Shown: piece by piece, positions 16,858 through 25,212 of the stretch
How positions within the stretch are numbered: the first letter of the stretch is position 1
How the letters are laid out: the number at the start of each line of letters is the position of its first letter
From: Paraburkholderia fynbosensis
GTDB lineage: Bacteria; Pseudomonadota; Gammaproteobacteria; Burkholderiales; Burkholderiaceae
Direction of reading: 5' to 3'
DNA length: 64,000 nucleotides
Assembly: GCF_902859935.1 (NCBI RefSeq)
Contig: NZ_CADIKI010000025.1
Location: forward strand, 62,001 to 126,000
Notes under the pieces: generated by a model
Told to the model about the DNA's origin: nothing
The model's input: only the letters and a program-made list of their open reading frames with translations
The model's database searches: none
Translations under genes and position numbers: made by a program

Positions 16858-18054
16858 TCACCGTCCGGCCGACGAGGCCGCTGTGACGGCGCTTTCCGCG
16901 ATACGGCCCGCGCCGGTCCGGCGCTGATGCTTGAAGAATTCCCACACCATGGCGCTCGCATCCGGGCCTTTCGACGAGTGAAACGGCACGGCGTCGTCGC
17001 CGCCGCTCCAAGCGTGAGCGAGCCCTTGCACCCGGCACAGCCGCACCACGCGCCGCCCGCCGCGCACGAAATCGCGCGTCACGACGCCGCCCTTGCGCTC
17101 TTCGCGGACTTCGCCGGACTTGCGGGCGCCGTTCGTGTCGACGATGCGATTCAGGCGGAGGAACTGCTCCGCCAACTGATCGGCATTGACCGGCGCGACG
17201 ACGTGATCGGCGTCGCCGTGGATTACGATCGCCGGCATGCCGGGGTAGAGGGCCACGTCGGTCATTTCGTCGGCGAGCGCAGCCGGCTCGCGGCGCGCAC
17301 CGCGCCGCATCACGTCCATCGCCGTAATGCCGGAGCGGGCTTCGCCGAAAGCGGGGCCCGAATGCAACGCGACTGCGGCAAAATGCTGTGGATATTTGAC
17401 GGCGAGCAATGCCGTCAGGCCCGCACCGGCGGAAATCCCCGCCACATATACGCGCTCGGAATCGAAGCCATGCTGCGCAACCAGCGCGTCCACGAGCGAC
17501 ACCACGGCGCGCGCCTCGGCCCCGCCGGCGTTTTCGCCCGCGTCATACCAATGCCAGCAGCGGTGCGAATGCGCATGCTTCGACTGCTCCGGATACACCA
17601 CGGCAAAGCCGAAGCGGTCCGCCAGCACGTTCATCCGCGTGCCTTCGGCGAATTCGTCGATCGACTGGGTACAGCCGTGCAGCATGACGACCAGCGGCAT
17701 CGCCTCCAACGCGTGTCCCGACGGGATATACAGGCCGTATTGAAGGTGGTTGACGAGTCGTCCGGGCGCGGCCGGCGCGGAATGGAACGAACGCGTCCAC
17801 GAGCCGCTCGCCCAGGCCGACGCGCGCGGGCGCACCCGCGACTCCCGTACGGTGGCGCGCGGCGTCTCGCGCTTGGCGGGCACGCGCAGCGCGGCCGCCG
17901 GCTTGGCTGGCCGAACCTTGCTCGAAGGCTTGGGGGTGGCGCTCCGCGCCGGCCGCGGCGTGAGGCGCTTAGTGGTCTTTTGAGCGTGCTCGGTTTGAAT
18001 CGCGAGCAGCCGCTTCAGCCCGCGCAGCCAGATTTTCGATAGGCTTTTTGCCAT
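16858..18054 (-). CDS. PHB depolymerase-family esterase
   Basis: This 398-residue protein belongs to the extracellular-type PHB depolymerase esterase family (Esterase_phd). Residues 1-90 form a Lys/Arg/Pro-rich segment without a clear signal peptide. The alpha/beta hydrolase follows: LVVMLHGCTQSIDEFAEGTR (oxyanion region), YPEQSKHAHSHRCWHWYDA, the nucleophile box AGISAGAGLTALLA, IHGDADHVVAPVNADQL for the acid, and LAHAWSGGD containing the catalytic His. It may cleave polyhydroxybutyrate, short oligomers or other esters; the basic N-terminal tail could bind granules or DNA, but this is a guess. The start at 18054 is chosen over upstream in-frame starts because the extra residues are not family-like. 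A perfect palindrome lies about 60 bp upstream. Confidence 0.85.
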   Translation of the reverse strand: MAKSLSKIWLRGLKRLLAIQTEHAQKTTKRLTPRPARSATPKPSSKVRPAKPAAALRVPAKRETPRATVRESRVRPRASAWASGSWTRSFHSAPAAPGRLVNHLQYGLYIPSGHALEAMPLVVMLHGCTQSIDEFAEGTRMNVLADRFGFAVVYPEQSKHAHSHRCWHWYDAGENAGGAEARAVVSLVDALVAQHGFDSERVYVAGISAGAGLTALLAVKYPQHFAAVALHSGPAFGEARSGITAMDVMRRGARREPAALADEMTDVALYPGMPAIVIHGDADHVVAPVNADQLAEQFLRLNRIVDTNGARKSGEVREERKGGVVTRDFVRGGRRVVRLCRVQGLAHAWSGGDDAVPFHSSKGPDASAMVWEFFKHQRRTGAGRIAESAVTAASSAGR

Positions 18055-18115
18055 CAGCGGATAACCTCGCAAAAAGGGACAGGATTCGCTCGATTCCATC
18101 TCGAACGACTTTTCG

Positions 18116-18130
18116 TTGTGCAATGCACAA
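18116..18130 (-). promoter_or_regulatory. Palindrome TTGTGCAATGCACAA upstream of the PHB-type esterase
   Basis: TTGTGCA-A-TGCACAA is a perfect 15-bp palindrome centred about 69 bp before the esterase start. It resembles TGC/GCA-rich sites bound by the PHB regulator PhaR in related bacteria, but the match is by general resemblance only. Confidence 0.4.
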
Positions 18131-18395
18131 TAACACCAATCCTCATGCGATGCTGGCACCCAAGACGGCAGCCACGTCCAACAGTCCACCCGGCGAACCT
18201 TCGAAGCGTGCAGGCGTCGAACGGGTCCAGCGCCTGTTTGACACCTAACGTTCGGCGGCCAACGGCGCGATGCCTCACGAGACCGCGATGCAACAGACGT
18301 CTATACTGGCGGCTAATTCAATTGATGTGTGGGCCTGCGCCGCGTCCATTTTCTTCACCGATCCGACTCTACGCGGCCTGGGCCGCACCCTTGCC

Positions 18396-19097
18396 ATGCC
18401 CGATTTACCTCTTCATTTGTGGTATGCGATCACCAGTCTCGGCGGGGCCGGCATGACATTGCCGCTCGCGTTCGCCATCGCGCTCTGGCTGGGGCTTGGC
18501 TATACGTGGCGCATGGCGGCGGGCTGGCTGCTGCTGCTCGGCGCGGCGATCGGCTTGGTGACCGTCACCAAGCTGGCGTTTCTCGGCTGGGGCGTCGGCG
18601 TGCGCGAGCTGGATTTCACGGGCGTCAGCGGCCACGCAATGCTATCCACTGCCGTCTATCCGGTCGCGCTGTTCCTGATGCTGCTGCCCGCGCGTCCCGC
18701 CGTCCGGCTGATCGGCGTCGTGCTGGGGCTGGCTGCGGGGATTGCGGTGGGTTTATCGCGCGTCGCGCTGAGTGCTCATTCGCCGTCTGAAGCGGTCACG
18801 GGTTGCCTCGTCGGCGCACTGGCTGCGCTGGTGTTCGTGCGCATGGCGTGGAATGCTGAACCCGGCCGTCTGTCGGCACTGCCGGTCGCGATCAGCATGC
18901 TCGTTCTCGCTGTGCTGATGCACGGCGTACACGTGCCGACCCAGCGCTGGGTGACGAACATCGCGCTGACCGTATCCGGCCATGACAGGCCGTTCATCCG
19001 GGCCAAGTGGAAAGCCCTACGCAATGTCCATCCGGCCACGGCGCCGCTCTCGCAAACGCTGAACACGCTCGCGCCGGCGCACGCGTCCCGCGTCTGA
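18396..19097 (+). CDS. PAP2-family phosphatase, membrane-bound
   Basis: This 233-residue membrane protein has the PAP2 phosphatase motifs SGHAM (about residue 80) and SRVALSAHSPSEAVTG (about residue 120), carrying the catalytic His residues. The first motif (KxxxxxxRP) is degenerate: only KLAFLGWGVGVREL is seen. Five to six hydrophobic segments surround the motifs, placing the active site at the periplasmic face. Substrates may be undecaprenyl pyrophosphate, phosphatidic acid or similar lipids. The start is uncertain: ATGs at 18270 and 18288 give a longer, less membrane-like N-terminus, and none has a clear ribosome binding site. The 340-bp gap behind it, shared with the divergent esterase, otherwise holds only the palindrome at 18116. 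Confidence 0.78.
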   Translation: MPDLPLHLWYAITSLGGAGMTLPLAFAIALWLGLGYTWRMAAGWLLLLGAAIGLVTVTKLAFLGWGVGVRELDFTGVSGHAMLSTAVYPVALFLMLLPARPAVRLIGVVLGLAAGIAVGLSRVALSAHSPSEAVTGCLVGALAALVFVRMAWNAEPGRLSALPVAISMLVLAVLMHGVHVPTQRWVTNIALTVSGHDRPFIRAKWKALRNVHPATAPLSQTLNTLAPAHASRV

Positions 19098-19157
19098 ACA
19101 CCCCCTGCTGCATCCCGAAGCGCTTAATGCGCGTGGTTCACGTTTCGTCACGAGTAC

Positions 19158-19181
19158 CGTTATAACCAGTCATATATTACG
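19158..19181 (+). promoter_or_regulatory. ModE box upstream of modA
   Basis: CGTTATAAC-N6-TATATTACG matches the 9-6-9 layout of the E. coli ModE operator (CGTTATATT-N6-TACATAACG). It ends 50 bp before the modA ATG. Molybdate-loaded ModE encoded divergently nearby should bind here and repress uptake. Confidence 0.8.
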
Positions 19182-19231
19182 ATAGCGTTTTAACCTGCCG
19201 CTCCGGTCCGCGCCGGACACCCTGCTCCTCC

Positions 19232-20005
19232 ATGACACTTGCCCGCCGCTTTCTGAAACACGCGCTGAGCGTCGCCAGCGCGCTGTCAGTCGTGATCAGC
19301 GCGAATGCTTGCGCCGACGAACTCGTCGTCTCCGCCGCCGCCAGTCTCACCAACGCGTTCAAGGCAGTCAGCGACGTCTTCGAGCAGCAGCATCCGGGCA
19401 CCAAGGTGTTGCTGAATTTCGGCGCTTCCGACGTGTTGATGCAGCAGATCGTCAAAGGCGCGCCCGCCGACGTGTTCGCCTCCGCGGATCAGAAGGCCAT
19501 GGACAAGGCCGCCGCCGAAAAGGTGATCGTGCCGGCCACGCGCCGCGACTTTGCCGCCAATTCGCTGGTGCTGATCGTCCCGTCCGACAGCCGTTTCTCA
19601 CCGGCTACGTTGAACAATCTGGCGTCGGCGAACGTGAAACGGATCGCATTCGGCGATCCGGCCTCGGTGCCGGTCGGCCGCTATACGCAGGGCGCGCTAC
19701 TGGCCGCCGGCGTATGGGACGCGGTAAGCGCGAAGGCGGTGCTGGCGTCGAACGTGCGTCAGAGCCTCGACTATGTGGCGCGCGGTGAAGTCGACGCGGG
19801 CTTCGTATTCAGCACCGACGCCGCGGTCATGCCGGACAAGGTCAAGGTCGCGCTGAACGTGCCGACGCAAATGCCGATCACCTACCCGGTCGCGCAGATT
19901 GAAGGCAGCCGCCACGCGGAGGACGCCCAGGCCTTCATGAACTTCGTGATGTCGCCGGCCGGCCAGAGCGTGCTCGCGAAGTACGGCTTCAAGCCCGCCC
20001 ATTAA
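19232..20005 (+). CDS. modA: Molybdate ABC transporter, periplasmic binding protein
   Basis: This 257-residue protein has a signal peptide over residues 1-28 (RFLKHALSVASALSVVISAN, cleavage before DELVVSA). The mature part has the ModA signature LVVSAAASLTNAFKAVSDVF, NFGASDVLMQQIVKGAPADV and FASADQKAMDKA, where Ser residues bind the oxyanion, and ends with AQAFMNFVMSPAGQSVLAKYGF. It captures molybdate or tungstate in the periplasm and delivers it to ModBC. It is the first gene of modABC, 24 bp before modB, behind a ModE box. Confidence 0.95.
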   Translation: MTLARRFLKHALSVASALSVVISANACADELVVSAAASLTNAFKAVSDVFEQQHPGTKVLLNFGASDVLMQQIVKGAPADVFASADQKAMDKAAAEKVIVPATRRDFAANSLVLIVPSDSRFSPATLNNLASANVKRIAFGDPASVPVGRYTQGALLAAGVWDAVSAKAVLASNVRQSLDYVARGEVDAGFVFSTDAAVMPDKVKVALNVPTQMPITYPVAQIEGSRHAEDAQAFMNFVMSPAGQSVLAKYGFKPAH

Positions 20006-20029
20006 CGCCAACGGGACTCGCACGCGCTC

Positions 20030-20704
20030 ATGCAACAGGCCTGGATTCCGCTTCTGCTGTCGTTGAAAGTGGCGGGTTGGGCTACCGCGCTCACCCTGCT
20101 GTTCGGCGTCGCGGCGGCCTTTGGTTTATCGCGCTGGCGCTCCGGCGCGCGCGACGTGGTCGATTCGTTGCTGATGCTGCCGCTCGTGCTGCCGCCCACT
20201 GTGCTCGGCTACTACCTGCTCGTGCTGCTCGGACGCCGCGGCGTGATCGGCGCGTGGCTCGACCGCTTCGACATCCAGTTGGTGTTCACTTGGCAGGGGG
20301 CGGTGATCGCGTCGACAGTCGTGGCGTTTCCCTTGGTGCTGAAATCGGCGCGCGCCGCGTTCGAATCCGTCGATCCCCAGCTCGAACGGGCCGCGCGCAC
20401 CCTCGGCGTCAGCGAAACGGCGGTCTTTTTCCGCGTGACCCTGCCGCTCGCCGCGCGCGGCATTCTCGCGGGCGGCCTGCTGGCGTTCGCGCGCGCGCTC
20501 GGCGAATTCGGCGCGACGCTGATGATCGCGGGCAACCTGCCGGGCCGCACACAAACGCTCTCGGTGGCGGTGTATTCGGCCGTGCAAGCCGGCGACGACA
20601 GCACCGCGAATTTCCTCGTACTCGTGACCTCGGCGACGTGCGTTGTGATCCTGCTGCTCGCGGGCCGTCTGGTGCCGCAGCACACGCTTTTGAGTTCGCG
20701 CTGA
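20030..20704 (+). CDS. modB: Molybdate ABC transporter permease
   Basis: This 224-residue permease has five hydrophobic segments. The cytoplasmic EAA loop is ERAARTLGVSETAVFFRVTL PLAARGILAG in two parts, and GALGEFGATLMIAGN-like sequence (here RALGEFGATLMIAGNLPGRT) marks the ModB family. It forms the membrane channel with ModC as ATPase. It follows modA by 24 bp and is one base away from modC, so the three genes form one operon. Confidence 0.95.
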   Translation: MQQAWIPLLLSLKVAGWATALTLLFGVAAAFGLSRWRSGARDVVDSLLMLPLVLPPTVLGYYLLVLLGRRGVIGAWLDRFDIQLVFTWQGAVIASTVVAFPLVLKSARAAFESVDPQLERAARTLGVSETAVFFRVTLPLAARGILAGGLLAFARALGEFGATLMIAGNLPGRTQTLSVAVYSAVQAGDDSTANFLVLVTSATCVVILLLAGRLVPQHTLLSSR

Positions 20705-20705
20705 C

Positions 20706-21407
20706 ATGCCGCTCGCCGTCGACATTCGCAAGACTTTCGAGAGCGCCGAGCGTCGCTTCACGCTCGACGTGTCGTTCCGGGCGACCACTCAGCGCGTGGT
20801 GTTGTTCGGGCCGTCCGGTGCGGGCAAGAGTCTGACCTTGCAGGCGATCGCCGGGCTCCTGCGTCCCGACGAAGGCGCGATCACGCTGCATGGCGACGCG
20901 CTGTTCGACAGCACGCGCGGTGTCGATCTGAAACCGCAAGCGCGCCAGATCGCCTACCTGTTTCAGGACTACGCACTGTTTCCGCATCTGAACGTGCGGC
21001 AGAACATCGGCTTCGGCTTGCGACAGGGCTGGTTCAATCCGCGCGCGCGGCACGCGCATCCGCAAGTCGACTACTGGCTCGACGCGCTGGAATTGAAGAA
21101 CGTCGCGGGCAATCATCCGGTGCAGTTGTCGGGTGGACAGAAGCAGCGTGTGGCGCTGGCGCGGGCGCTGGTCGCGCAACCCCGGCTGCTACTGCTGGAC
21201 GAGCCCTTTTCCGCGCTCGATAGCGCATTGCGCCGACGCATGCGCGAGGAGCTGTCGGACCTGCAAACGCGGCTCGATATTCCGATGGTGTTGATCACAC
21301 ACGATCCCGACGACGTCGCCGCGTTCGGCGATCAGGTCGTGCAAGTCAGCGATGGTTGCGTGCGCGAGAATCACCCGTTTGCGGGCTACGCGCGTAGCGA
21401 GCTTTGA
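20706..21407 (+). CDS. modC: Molybdate ABC transporter ATPase, without regulatory domain
   Basis: This 233-residue ATPase has Walker A GPSGAGKSLTLQAIAG, Q-loop FQDYALFPHL, signature LSGGQKQRVALARAL, Walker B LLLLDEPFSALD and H-loop VLITHDPDD. It drives molybdate import with ModB. E. coli ModC is about 350 residues because a TOBE/Mop domain follows the ATPase; here the protein stops right after the ATPase core (ending FAGYARSEL), so that molybdate-sensing domain is absent. The ATG follows the modB stop by one base. The divergent ModE keeps two TOBE domains and could be the only molybdate sensor of this locus. Confidence 0.93.
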   Translation: MPLAVDIRKTFESAERRFTLDVSFRATTQRVVLFGPSGAGKSLTLQAIAGLLRPDEGAITLHGDALFDSTRGVDLKPQARQIAYLFQDYALFPHLNVRQNIGFGLRQGWFNPRARHAHPQVDYWLDALELKNVAGNHPVQLSGGQKQRVALARALVAQPRLLLLDEPFSALDSALRRRMREELSDLQTRLDIPMVLITHDPDDVAAFGDQVVQVSDGCVRENHPFAGYARSEL

Positions 21408-21474
21408 CTCAAGCTGGCACGCTGCGGGCCAGCTTTTACGGGTGCGGTTTGCGCCATCGCCCCCTTCGCCGCCC

Positions 21475-22311
21475 TCAATCCTTCACCCCAAGAATCACGC
21501 TCGAGGCCTTGAACGCCGCGACGGCGTTCGAGCCTTCCGCGAGACCGAGCGCATCGACGCTTTCGTTAGTGACCACCGCCGTGACGACCGCGCCGCCCTC
21601 AAGCATCAGCGACACCTCGGCATTCACCGCGCCACGCTTCACGCTCTGCACGGCGCCGCGCAACTGATTACGCGCCGACAGCTTGAGCGGCGTGCCGCTT
21701 TCGTGTTCGACGAGCAGCACGACCCACGACGCCTTGATCAGCGCGAACGCAGCCACACCCTCGACCAGGCCCAGCGCCTCGGTGCTCTCGTGCGTGAGGA
21801 CGGCGACGATCGTGTGCCCACCGGGCAGCACCAGCGAGACTTCGTCGTTGACCGTGCCGCGCGTGATTGCCGACACCGTGCCGTAGAACTGATTGCGCGC
21901 GCTGGTCTTCACGCCGATGCGGCCGATCAGATCCCAATCTGTCGCGAAGCCTTCGATCGCCGCGCCCGCGCGTTCGAGAAAGCGCCGATGTTCGCGTTCG
22001 ACAGCGTGAAACGTCTCGATCAGCTTCACCGCGCGCGGCGTGAGCGTGGTGCCGCCACCACCTTTGCCGCCCGTCAGGCGCACGACGAGGGGCTCGCCGG
22101 CGAGGTTGTTCATCGTATCGACGGCGTCCCATGCGCCCTTGTAGCTCATGCCGACCGCTTTCGCCGCGCTGGTGATCGAGCCGGTTTCGCCAATCGCCGC
22201 GAGCAGCGCAATGCGCGGCGCGCCGCCGAGCGTCTGCGCGCCGGCCTGGAACCAGACGGAACCGCCGAATTCAAGAGAATCGTGGGAAGGATCGGTGCGG
22301 TCGGATGTCAT
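21475..22311 (-). CDS. modE: Molybdate-responsive regulator ModE
   Basis: This 278-residue protein has an N-terminal winged helix (RIALLAAIGETGSITSAAKA, VGMSYKGAWDAVDTMNN and the glycine-rich wing TGGKGGGGTTLTPRAVKL). Two tandem TOBE/Mop repeats follow from about 135 (SARNQFYGTVSAITRGTVND) and about 205 (SARNQLRGAVQSVKRGAVNA). Molybdate bound by the TOBE pair promotes DNA binding and repression of modABC; a matching operator is present at 19158-19181. The gene is convergent with modC. The start is set at the ATG at 22311; a longer reading from 22383 is possible, and neither has a clear ribosome binding site. Confidence 0.92.
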   Translation of the reverse strand: MTSDRTDPSHDSLEFGGSVWFQAGAQTLGGAPRIALLAAIGETGSITSAAKAVGMSYKGAWDAVDTMNNLAGEPLVVRLTGGKGGGGTTLTPRAVKLIETFHAVEREHRRFLERAGAAIEGFATDWDLIGRIGVKTSARNQFYGTVSAITRGTVNDEVSLVLPGGHTIVAVLTHESTEALGLVEGVAAFALIKASWVVLLVEHESGTPLKLSARNQLRGAVQSVKRGAVNAEVSLMLEGGAVVTAVVTNESVDALGLAEGSNAVAAFKASSVILGVKD

Positions 22312-22516
22312 GGCGAGGAGCGGTGGAAGGTCCGGAACGGACAGCGGATCATTATAACGATGCGTACCTGAGCCACCGCCCACTCGACTGGCGCGTCAGG
22401 CTTCAGAAGCCGCCCCGGATGCCGTTATTCAGCATGAACGTCAGACAATGAGAATTTTTCATTAGAAAACATGAAGTCGGCGCCCCCCTTTTATTCCGAT
22501 CGAGAGATTTTGCAAG

Positions 22517-24190
22517 ATGCAGTGGCTTTCCAATCTCAAGCTTAGTCAGAAGCTTGTGGGCTCATTGATGTTGTGCGCATTCGTTACTGCCATCGTCGGT
22601 ACGGTTGGTGTGCTCAAAGTCCGCGAAGTCGCGACGATGCAGACCGAAATGTACGATCGCGAATTCATTCCGGTGCGCCAGGACGGCACCGCCGCATGGC
22701 AGGCCGCTTCGCATTTTCGCCGGCTGTATTCGTACATCCTGAACCCCGATCCTGCCGGCAGGGCCGACACGGTCAGACTGAATCACGGTGGCGAAGCCGC
22801 CATCCTTGCCGCGTTCGACTACGAACGCACGCACGCATCCAACGACGCGCAAAGGCAGTTGCTCAGCGATTTCGACACCACCTGGCCGGCCTATATGAAG
22901 TCGGTCGCGAAGGTCGAAGCGCTCGCCGACCAGGGAGACCAGACGGGTGCGCTCGCCGAGTTGAAATCGACCACCGACCCGATGCACGTCAAGCTGCGCA
23001 CCCTGATGATCAAACTGTCGGACGTGCGCGACGAGCTCGCGAAGCAGCGTGTCGCTGACGGCGCCACGCTGGTCGCGTCGGTGACGTGGTGGATCGCGAT
23101 CTGCGCGCTCGTCGGCGTGGCGGTTGCCATTGGCCTCGGGCTGGTGGTCACGCGCGCGGTCGTGCGGCAGATCGGCGGTGAACCGGCGGCGGTCGCGCAG
23201 GTTGTCGAGCAGATTGCCAGCGGCGACCTGAGCGCACGTGTCGACGCCGGCGCCGCAGATCGCCGCAGCATCCTGTACGCCGTCGCGCGCATGCAGGAGC
23301 GGCTCGCGACGACGATCGGCTCGATTCGCGAAAGCGCCGAGTCGGTCAGCGTGGCGTCGAAACAGATCGCCAGCGGCAACATCGACTTGTCCGCGCGGAC
23401 CGAAGAGCAGGCCGCCTCGCTCGAACAGACCGCGGCCAGCATGCAGGAACTGACGCAGACGGTCAGCCAGAACAGCGACAACGCGCGTCATGCGAATACG
23501 CTCGCGCTGAAAGCCGCCAATGTCGCCGACACGGGCAGCACCGCCGTCGAAGGCATGGTGCAGACGATCGGTCAGATCAGCAGCAGTTCGGCGAGAATTT
23601 CCGACATCACAGGTGTGATCGAAGGCATCGCGTTCCAGACCAACATCCTCGCGCTGAACGCGGCGGTCGAGGCCGCGCGCGCGGGTGAGCAGGGGCGTGG
23701 ATTCGCGGTCGTCGCGAGCGAGGTGCGCAGTCTCGCGCAGCGCTCGGCCAGCGCGGCAAAGGAGATCAAGGAAATGATCTCGACCTCGGTCGCGACGATT
23801 CAGGGCGGCACGCAGCAGGCGTCGGAAGTCAGTGCGACGATGGTCGATATCAAGGAAGCGATCCGCCGCGTGTCGGATATCGTCGGCGAGATCGCCACGG
23901 CCTCCGAGGAACAGAACCGCAGCATCCAGCAGGTCGGCCAGGCCGTGACGCAAATGGACGAGACCACGCAGCAAAATGCGGCTCTCGTTGAACAGGCCGC
24001 GGCGGCTGCGCAATCGCTTGAAGGGCAGGCGGGGAAGATGAAGCAGGCTGTGTCGGTGTTTCGTATTGGGGAGGCTCGAGGCTTTGCTGCGACGATGAGG
24101 CCTGTGGTTGACGAGGTGTCGGCGAAGTCTGCAGGTACGCTGCCGAAGCGGGCGCCCGCGAGCGGGAACAGTGACTGGGCTACGTTCTAG
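22517..24190 (+). CDS. Methyl-accepting chemotaxis protein with tethering pentapeptide
   Basis: This 557-residue chemoreceptor has a first membrane helix at about 10-30, a periplasmic four-helix-bundle sensor at about 35-185, a second helix (SVTWWIAICALVGVAVAIGL), HAMP at about 210-265, and a signalling domain with the conserved hairpin IAFQTNILALNAAVEAARAG followed by GRGFAVVASEVRSLAQRSA. The C-terminus NSDWATF matches the xWxxF pentapeptide that tethers CheR/CheB, like NWETF of E. coli Tar. Methylation helices containing Glu/Gln pairs are visible (TEEQAASLEQTAASMQELTQ). The ligand is not predictable. No che genes are in the window, so it is an orphan receptor. Confidence 0.93.
   Translation: MQWLSNLKLSQKLVGSLMLCAFVTAIVGTVGVLKVREVATMQTEMYDREFIPVRQDGTAAWQAASHFRRLYSYILNPDPAGRADTVRLNHGGEAAILAAFDYERTHASNDAQRQLLSDFDTTWPAYMKSVAKVEALADQGDQTGALAELKSTTDPMHVKLRTLMIKLSDVRDELAKQRVADGATLVASVTWWIAICALVGVAVAIGLGLVVTRAVVRQIGGEPAAVAQVVEQIASGDLSARVDAGAADRRSILYAVARMQERLATTIGSIRESAESVSVASKQIASGNIDLSARTEEQAASLEQTAASMQELTQTVSQNSDNARHANTLALKAANVADTGSTAVEGMVQTIGQISSSSARISDITGVIEGIAFQTNILALNAAVEAARAGEQGRGFAVVASEVRSLAQRSASAAKEIKEMISTSVATIQGGTQQASEVSATMVDIKEAIRRVSDIVGEIATASEEQNRSIQQVGQAVTQMDETTQQNAALVEQAAAAAQSLEGQAGKMKQAVSVFRIGEARGFAATMRPVVDEVSAKSAGTLPKRAPASGNSDWATF
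24167..24180 (+). repeat. Left copy of a 14-bp direct repeat, inside the 3' end of the chemoreceptor gene
   Basis: AACAGTGACTGGGC here encodes NSDW of the chemoreceptor C-terminus. An identical copy lies at 25199-25212. The two copies bracket the lower-GC ATP-grasp gene. Confidence 0.7.
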
Positions 24191-24308
24191 TTTCGGCCCG
24201 CTGTTTGGCGCGCGGATGTAGCGGTGTTCGCCGAGGGTCGAGCCGCTGCACCGCTTGACGCGGCCAGACTGGATTAGCGCATTCGATGTCTTGCGGTGTC
24301 CGGTTTTC

Positions 24309-25187
24309 TCACGTCAAAAGCCGTCCCCACTCAAAATCGACCCGGTCAGGTCTCGTTGGAACCACGCCGGCACCGGGTGTAAAGGTTAGCTCACCAAAGT
24401 ACACGTCATTGTCGGGGGCGTACAGGTCGACGCGAACATAATTGAAGTCTTCGGAAAGGACAACGGCCGTCTCCAGTATCGATTCCAGATTCTCCGGCGG
24501 CGGCTGGGGTGTCGTGCTGCGAGCGTAGGGACCGATCCCAACGTCGAGGTGATTCCATTGAACGTCGTACACGTCGCCACGTGTGTCACTTCCGAATCGG
24601 TCCGAGATCACGACGATAAACATCATCGGGCGGCCGGGCCGGCCGCCGAAGCAGTGCACTTTGTAATCGGCGGGAATCTGGCCGCGTTCGTCGAGAAGGA
24701 GATCCTCGAAGAAAATGCGAGGCTGGATTTCCCGGTAATGGCGCTCCCGCGCAATCTTGTAGAAGTCGGTAGACGTCCATCGATTCGCCAGAAGCTGCAG
24801 ATCCTCAAACGTTCGTTGCGACTTGTCCCAAACGATTTCGACAAAACTGCTTCCATGATTCGCTTTCATCACAAAGGAATTCGGCAGCGCATCGAAGACT
24901 GCTCGCGTGAATACCTCGGGCGACGAAATCAGGGGGATCAGATACTTCTCACCGACCTTGGCCCTGACATACTCCCGCACGGCAAGTTTGTCGGTCAACG
25001 CGCCGTATCGCGGGTCTGGCCGTAAGCTGCGTTGCAAGATCTTCTCGTTGAATGTTTTCGGGTGCAACAGGTTCGGGAAGCGGCCAATGTGCTTCCGATG
25101 CAGGAGGCTGAGGAAAATCGGATCCGGAATCAGTTGTTTTGCACTGTCCTTCATCCGTTGAACAATCGCGCTGGGTGCGCGGGGCAT
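24309..25187 (-). CDS. TupA-like ATP-grasp protein (glycan-linked amidoligase family)
   Basis: This 292-residue protein resembles the TupA-like ATP-grasp family usually found in polysaccharide clusters. Seen blocks are LHRKHIGRFPNLLHPKTFNE, KLAVREYVRAKVGEKYLIPL, the ATP-binding FVMKANHGSSFVEIV, DYKVHCFGGRP and the metal/ATP region YVRVDLYAPDNDVYFGELTF, ending TPGAGVVP. TupA proteins join amino-acid or sugar-acid units in teichuronopeptides; here the substrate is not known. The start at 25187 is chosen because GGGAG lies six bases before it. The gene stands alone without glycosyltransferases, its GC content is visibly lower than its neighbours (about 55% in sampled lines), and a 14-bp direct repeat lies on both sides, all suggestive of acquisition. 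Confidence 0.75.
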   Translation of the reverse strand: MPRAPSAIVQRMKDSAKQLIPDPIFLSLLHRKHIGRFPNLLHPKTFNEKILQRSLRPDPRYGALTDKLAVREYVRAKVGEKYLIPLISSPEVFTRAVFDALPNSFVMKANHGSSFVEIVWDKSQRTFEDLQLLANRWTSTDFYKIARERHYREIQPRIFFEDLLLDERGQIPADYKVHCFGGRPGRPMMFIVVISDRFGSDTRGDVYDVQWNHLDVGIGPYARSTTPQPPPENLESILETAVVLSEDFNYVRVDLYAPDNDVYFGELTFTPGAGVVPTRPDRVDFEWGRLLT

Positions 25188-25198
25188 AGTCATCTCCC

Positions 25199-25212
25199 AA
25201 CAGTGACTGGGC
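25199..25212 (+). repeat. Right copy of the 14-bp direct repeat
   Basis: Perfect copy of AACAGTGACTGGGC from 24167-24180. The following bases (ATTC, and TACGTTC about 15 bp on) also recall the chemoreceptor end, so this may be a relic of a second receptor 3' end. Confidence 0.65.

Noticed and set aside
22440..22516. Sigma-28 flagellar promoter before the chemoreceptor gene
   Set aside because: A CCGAT-like -10 piece is present but no TAAA box at the right distance.
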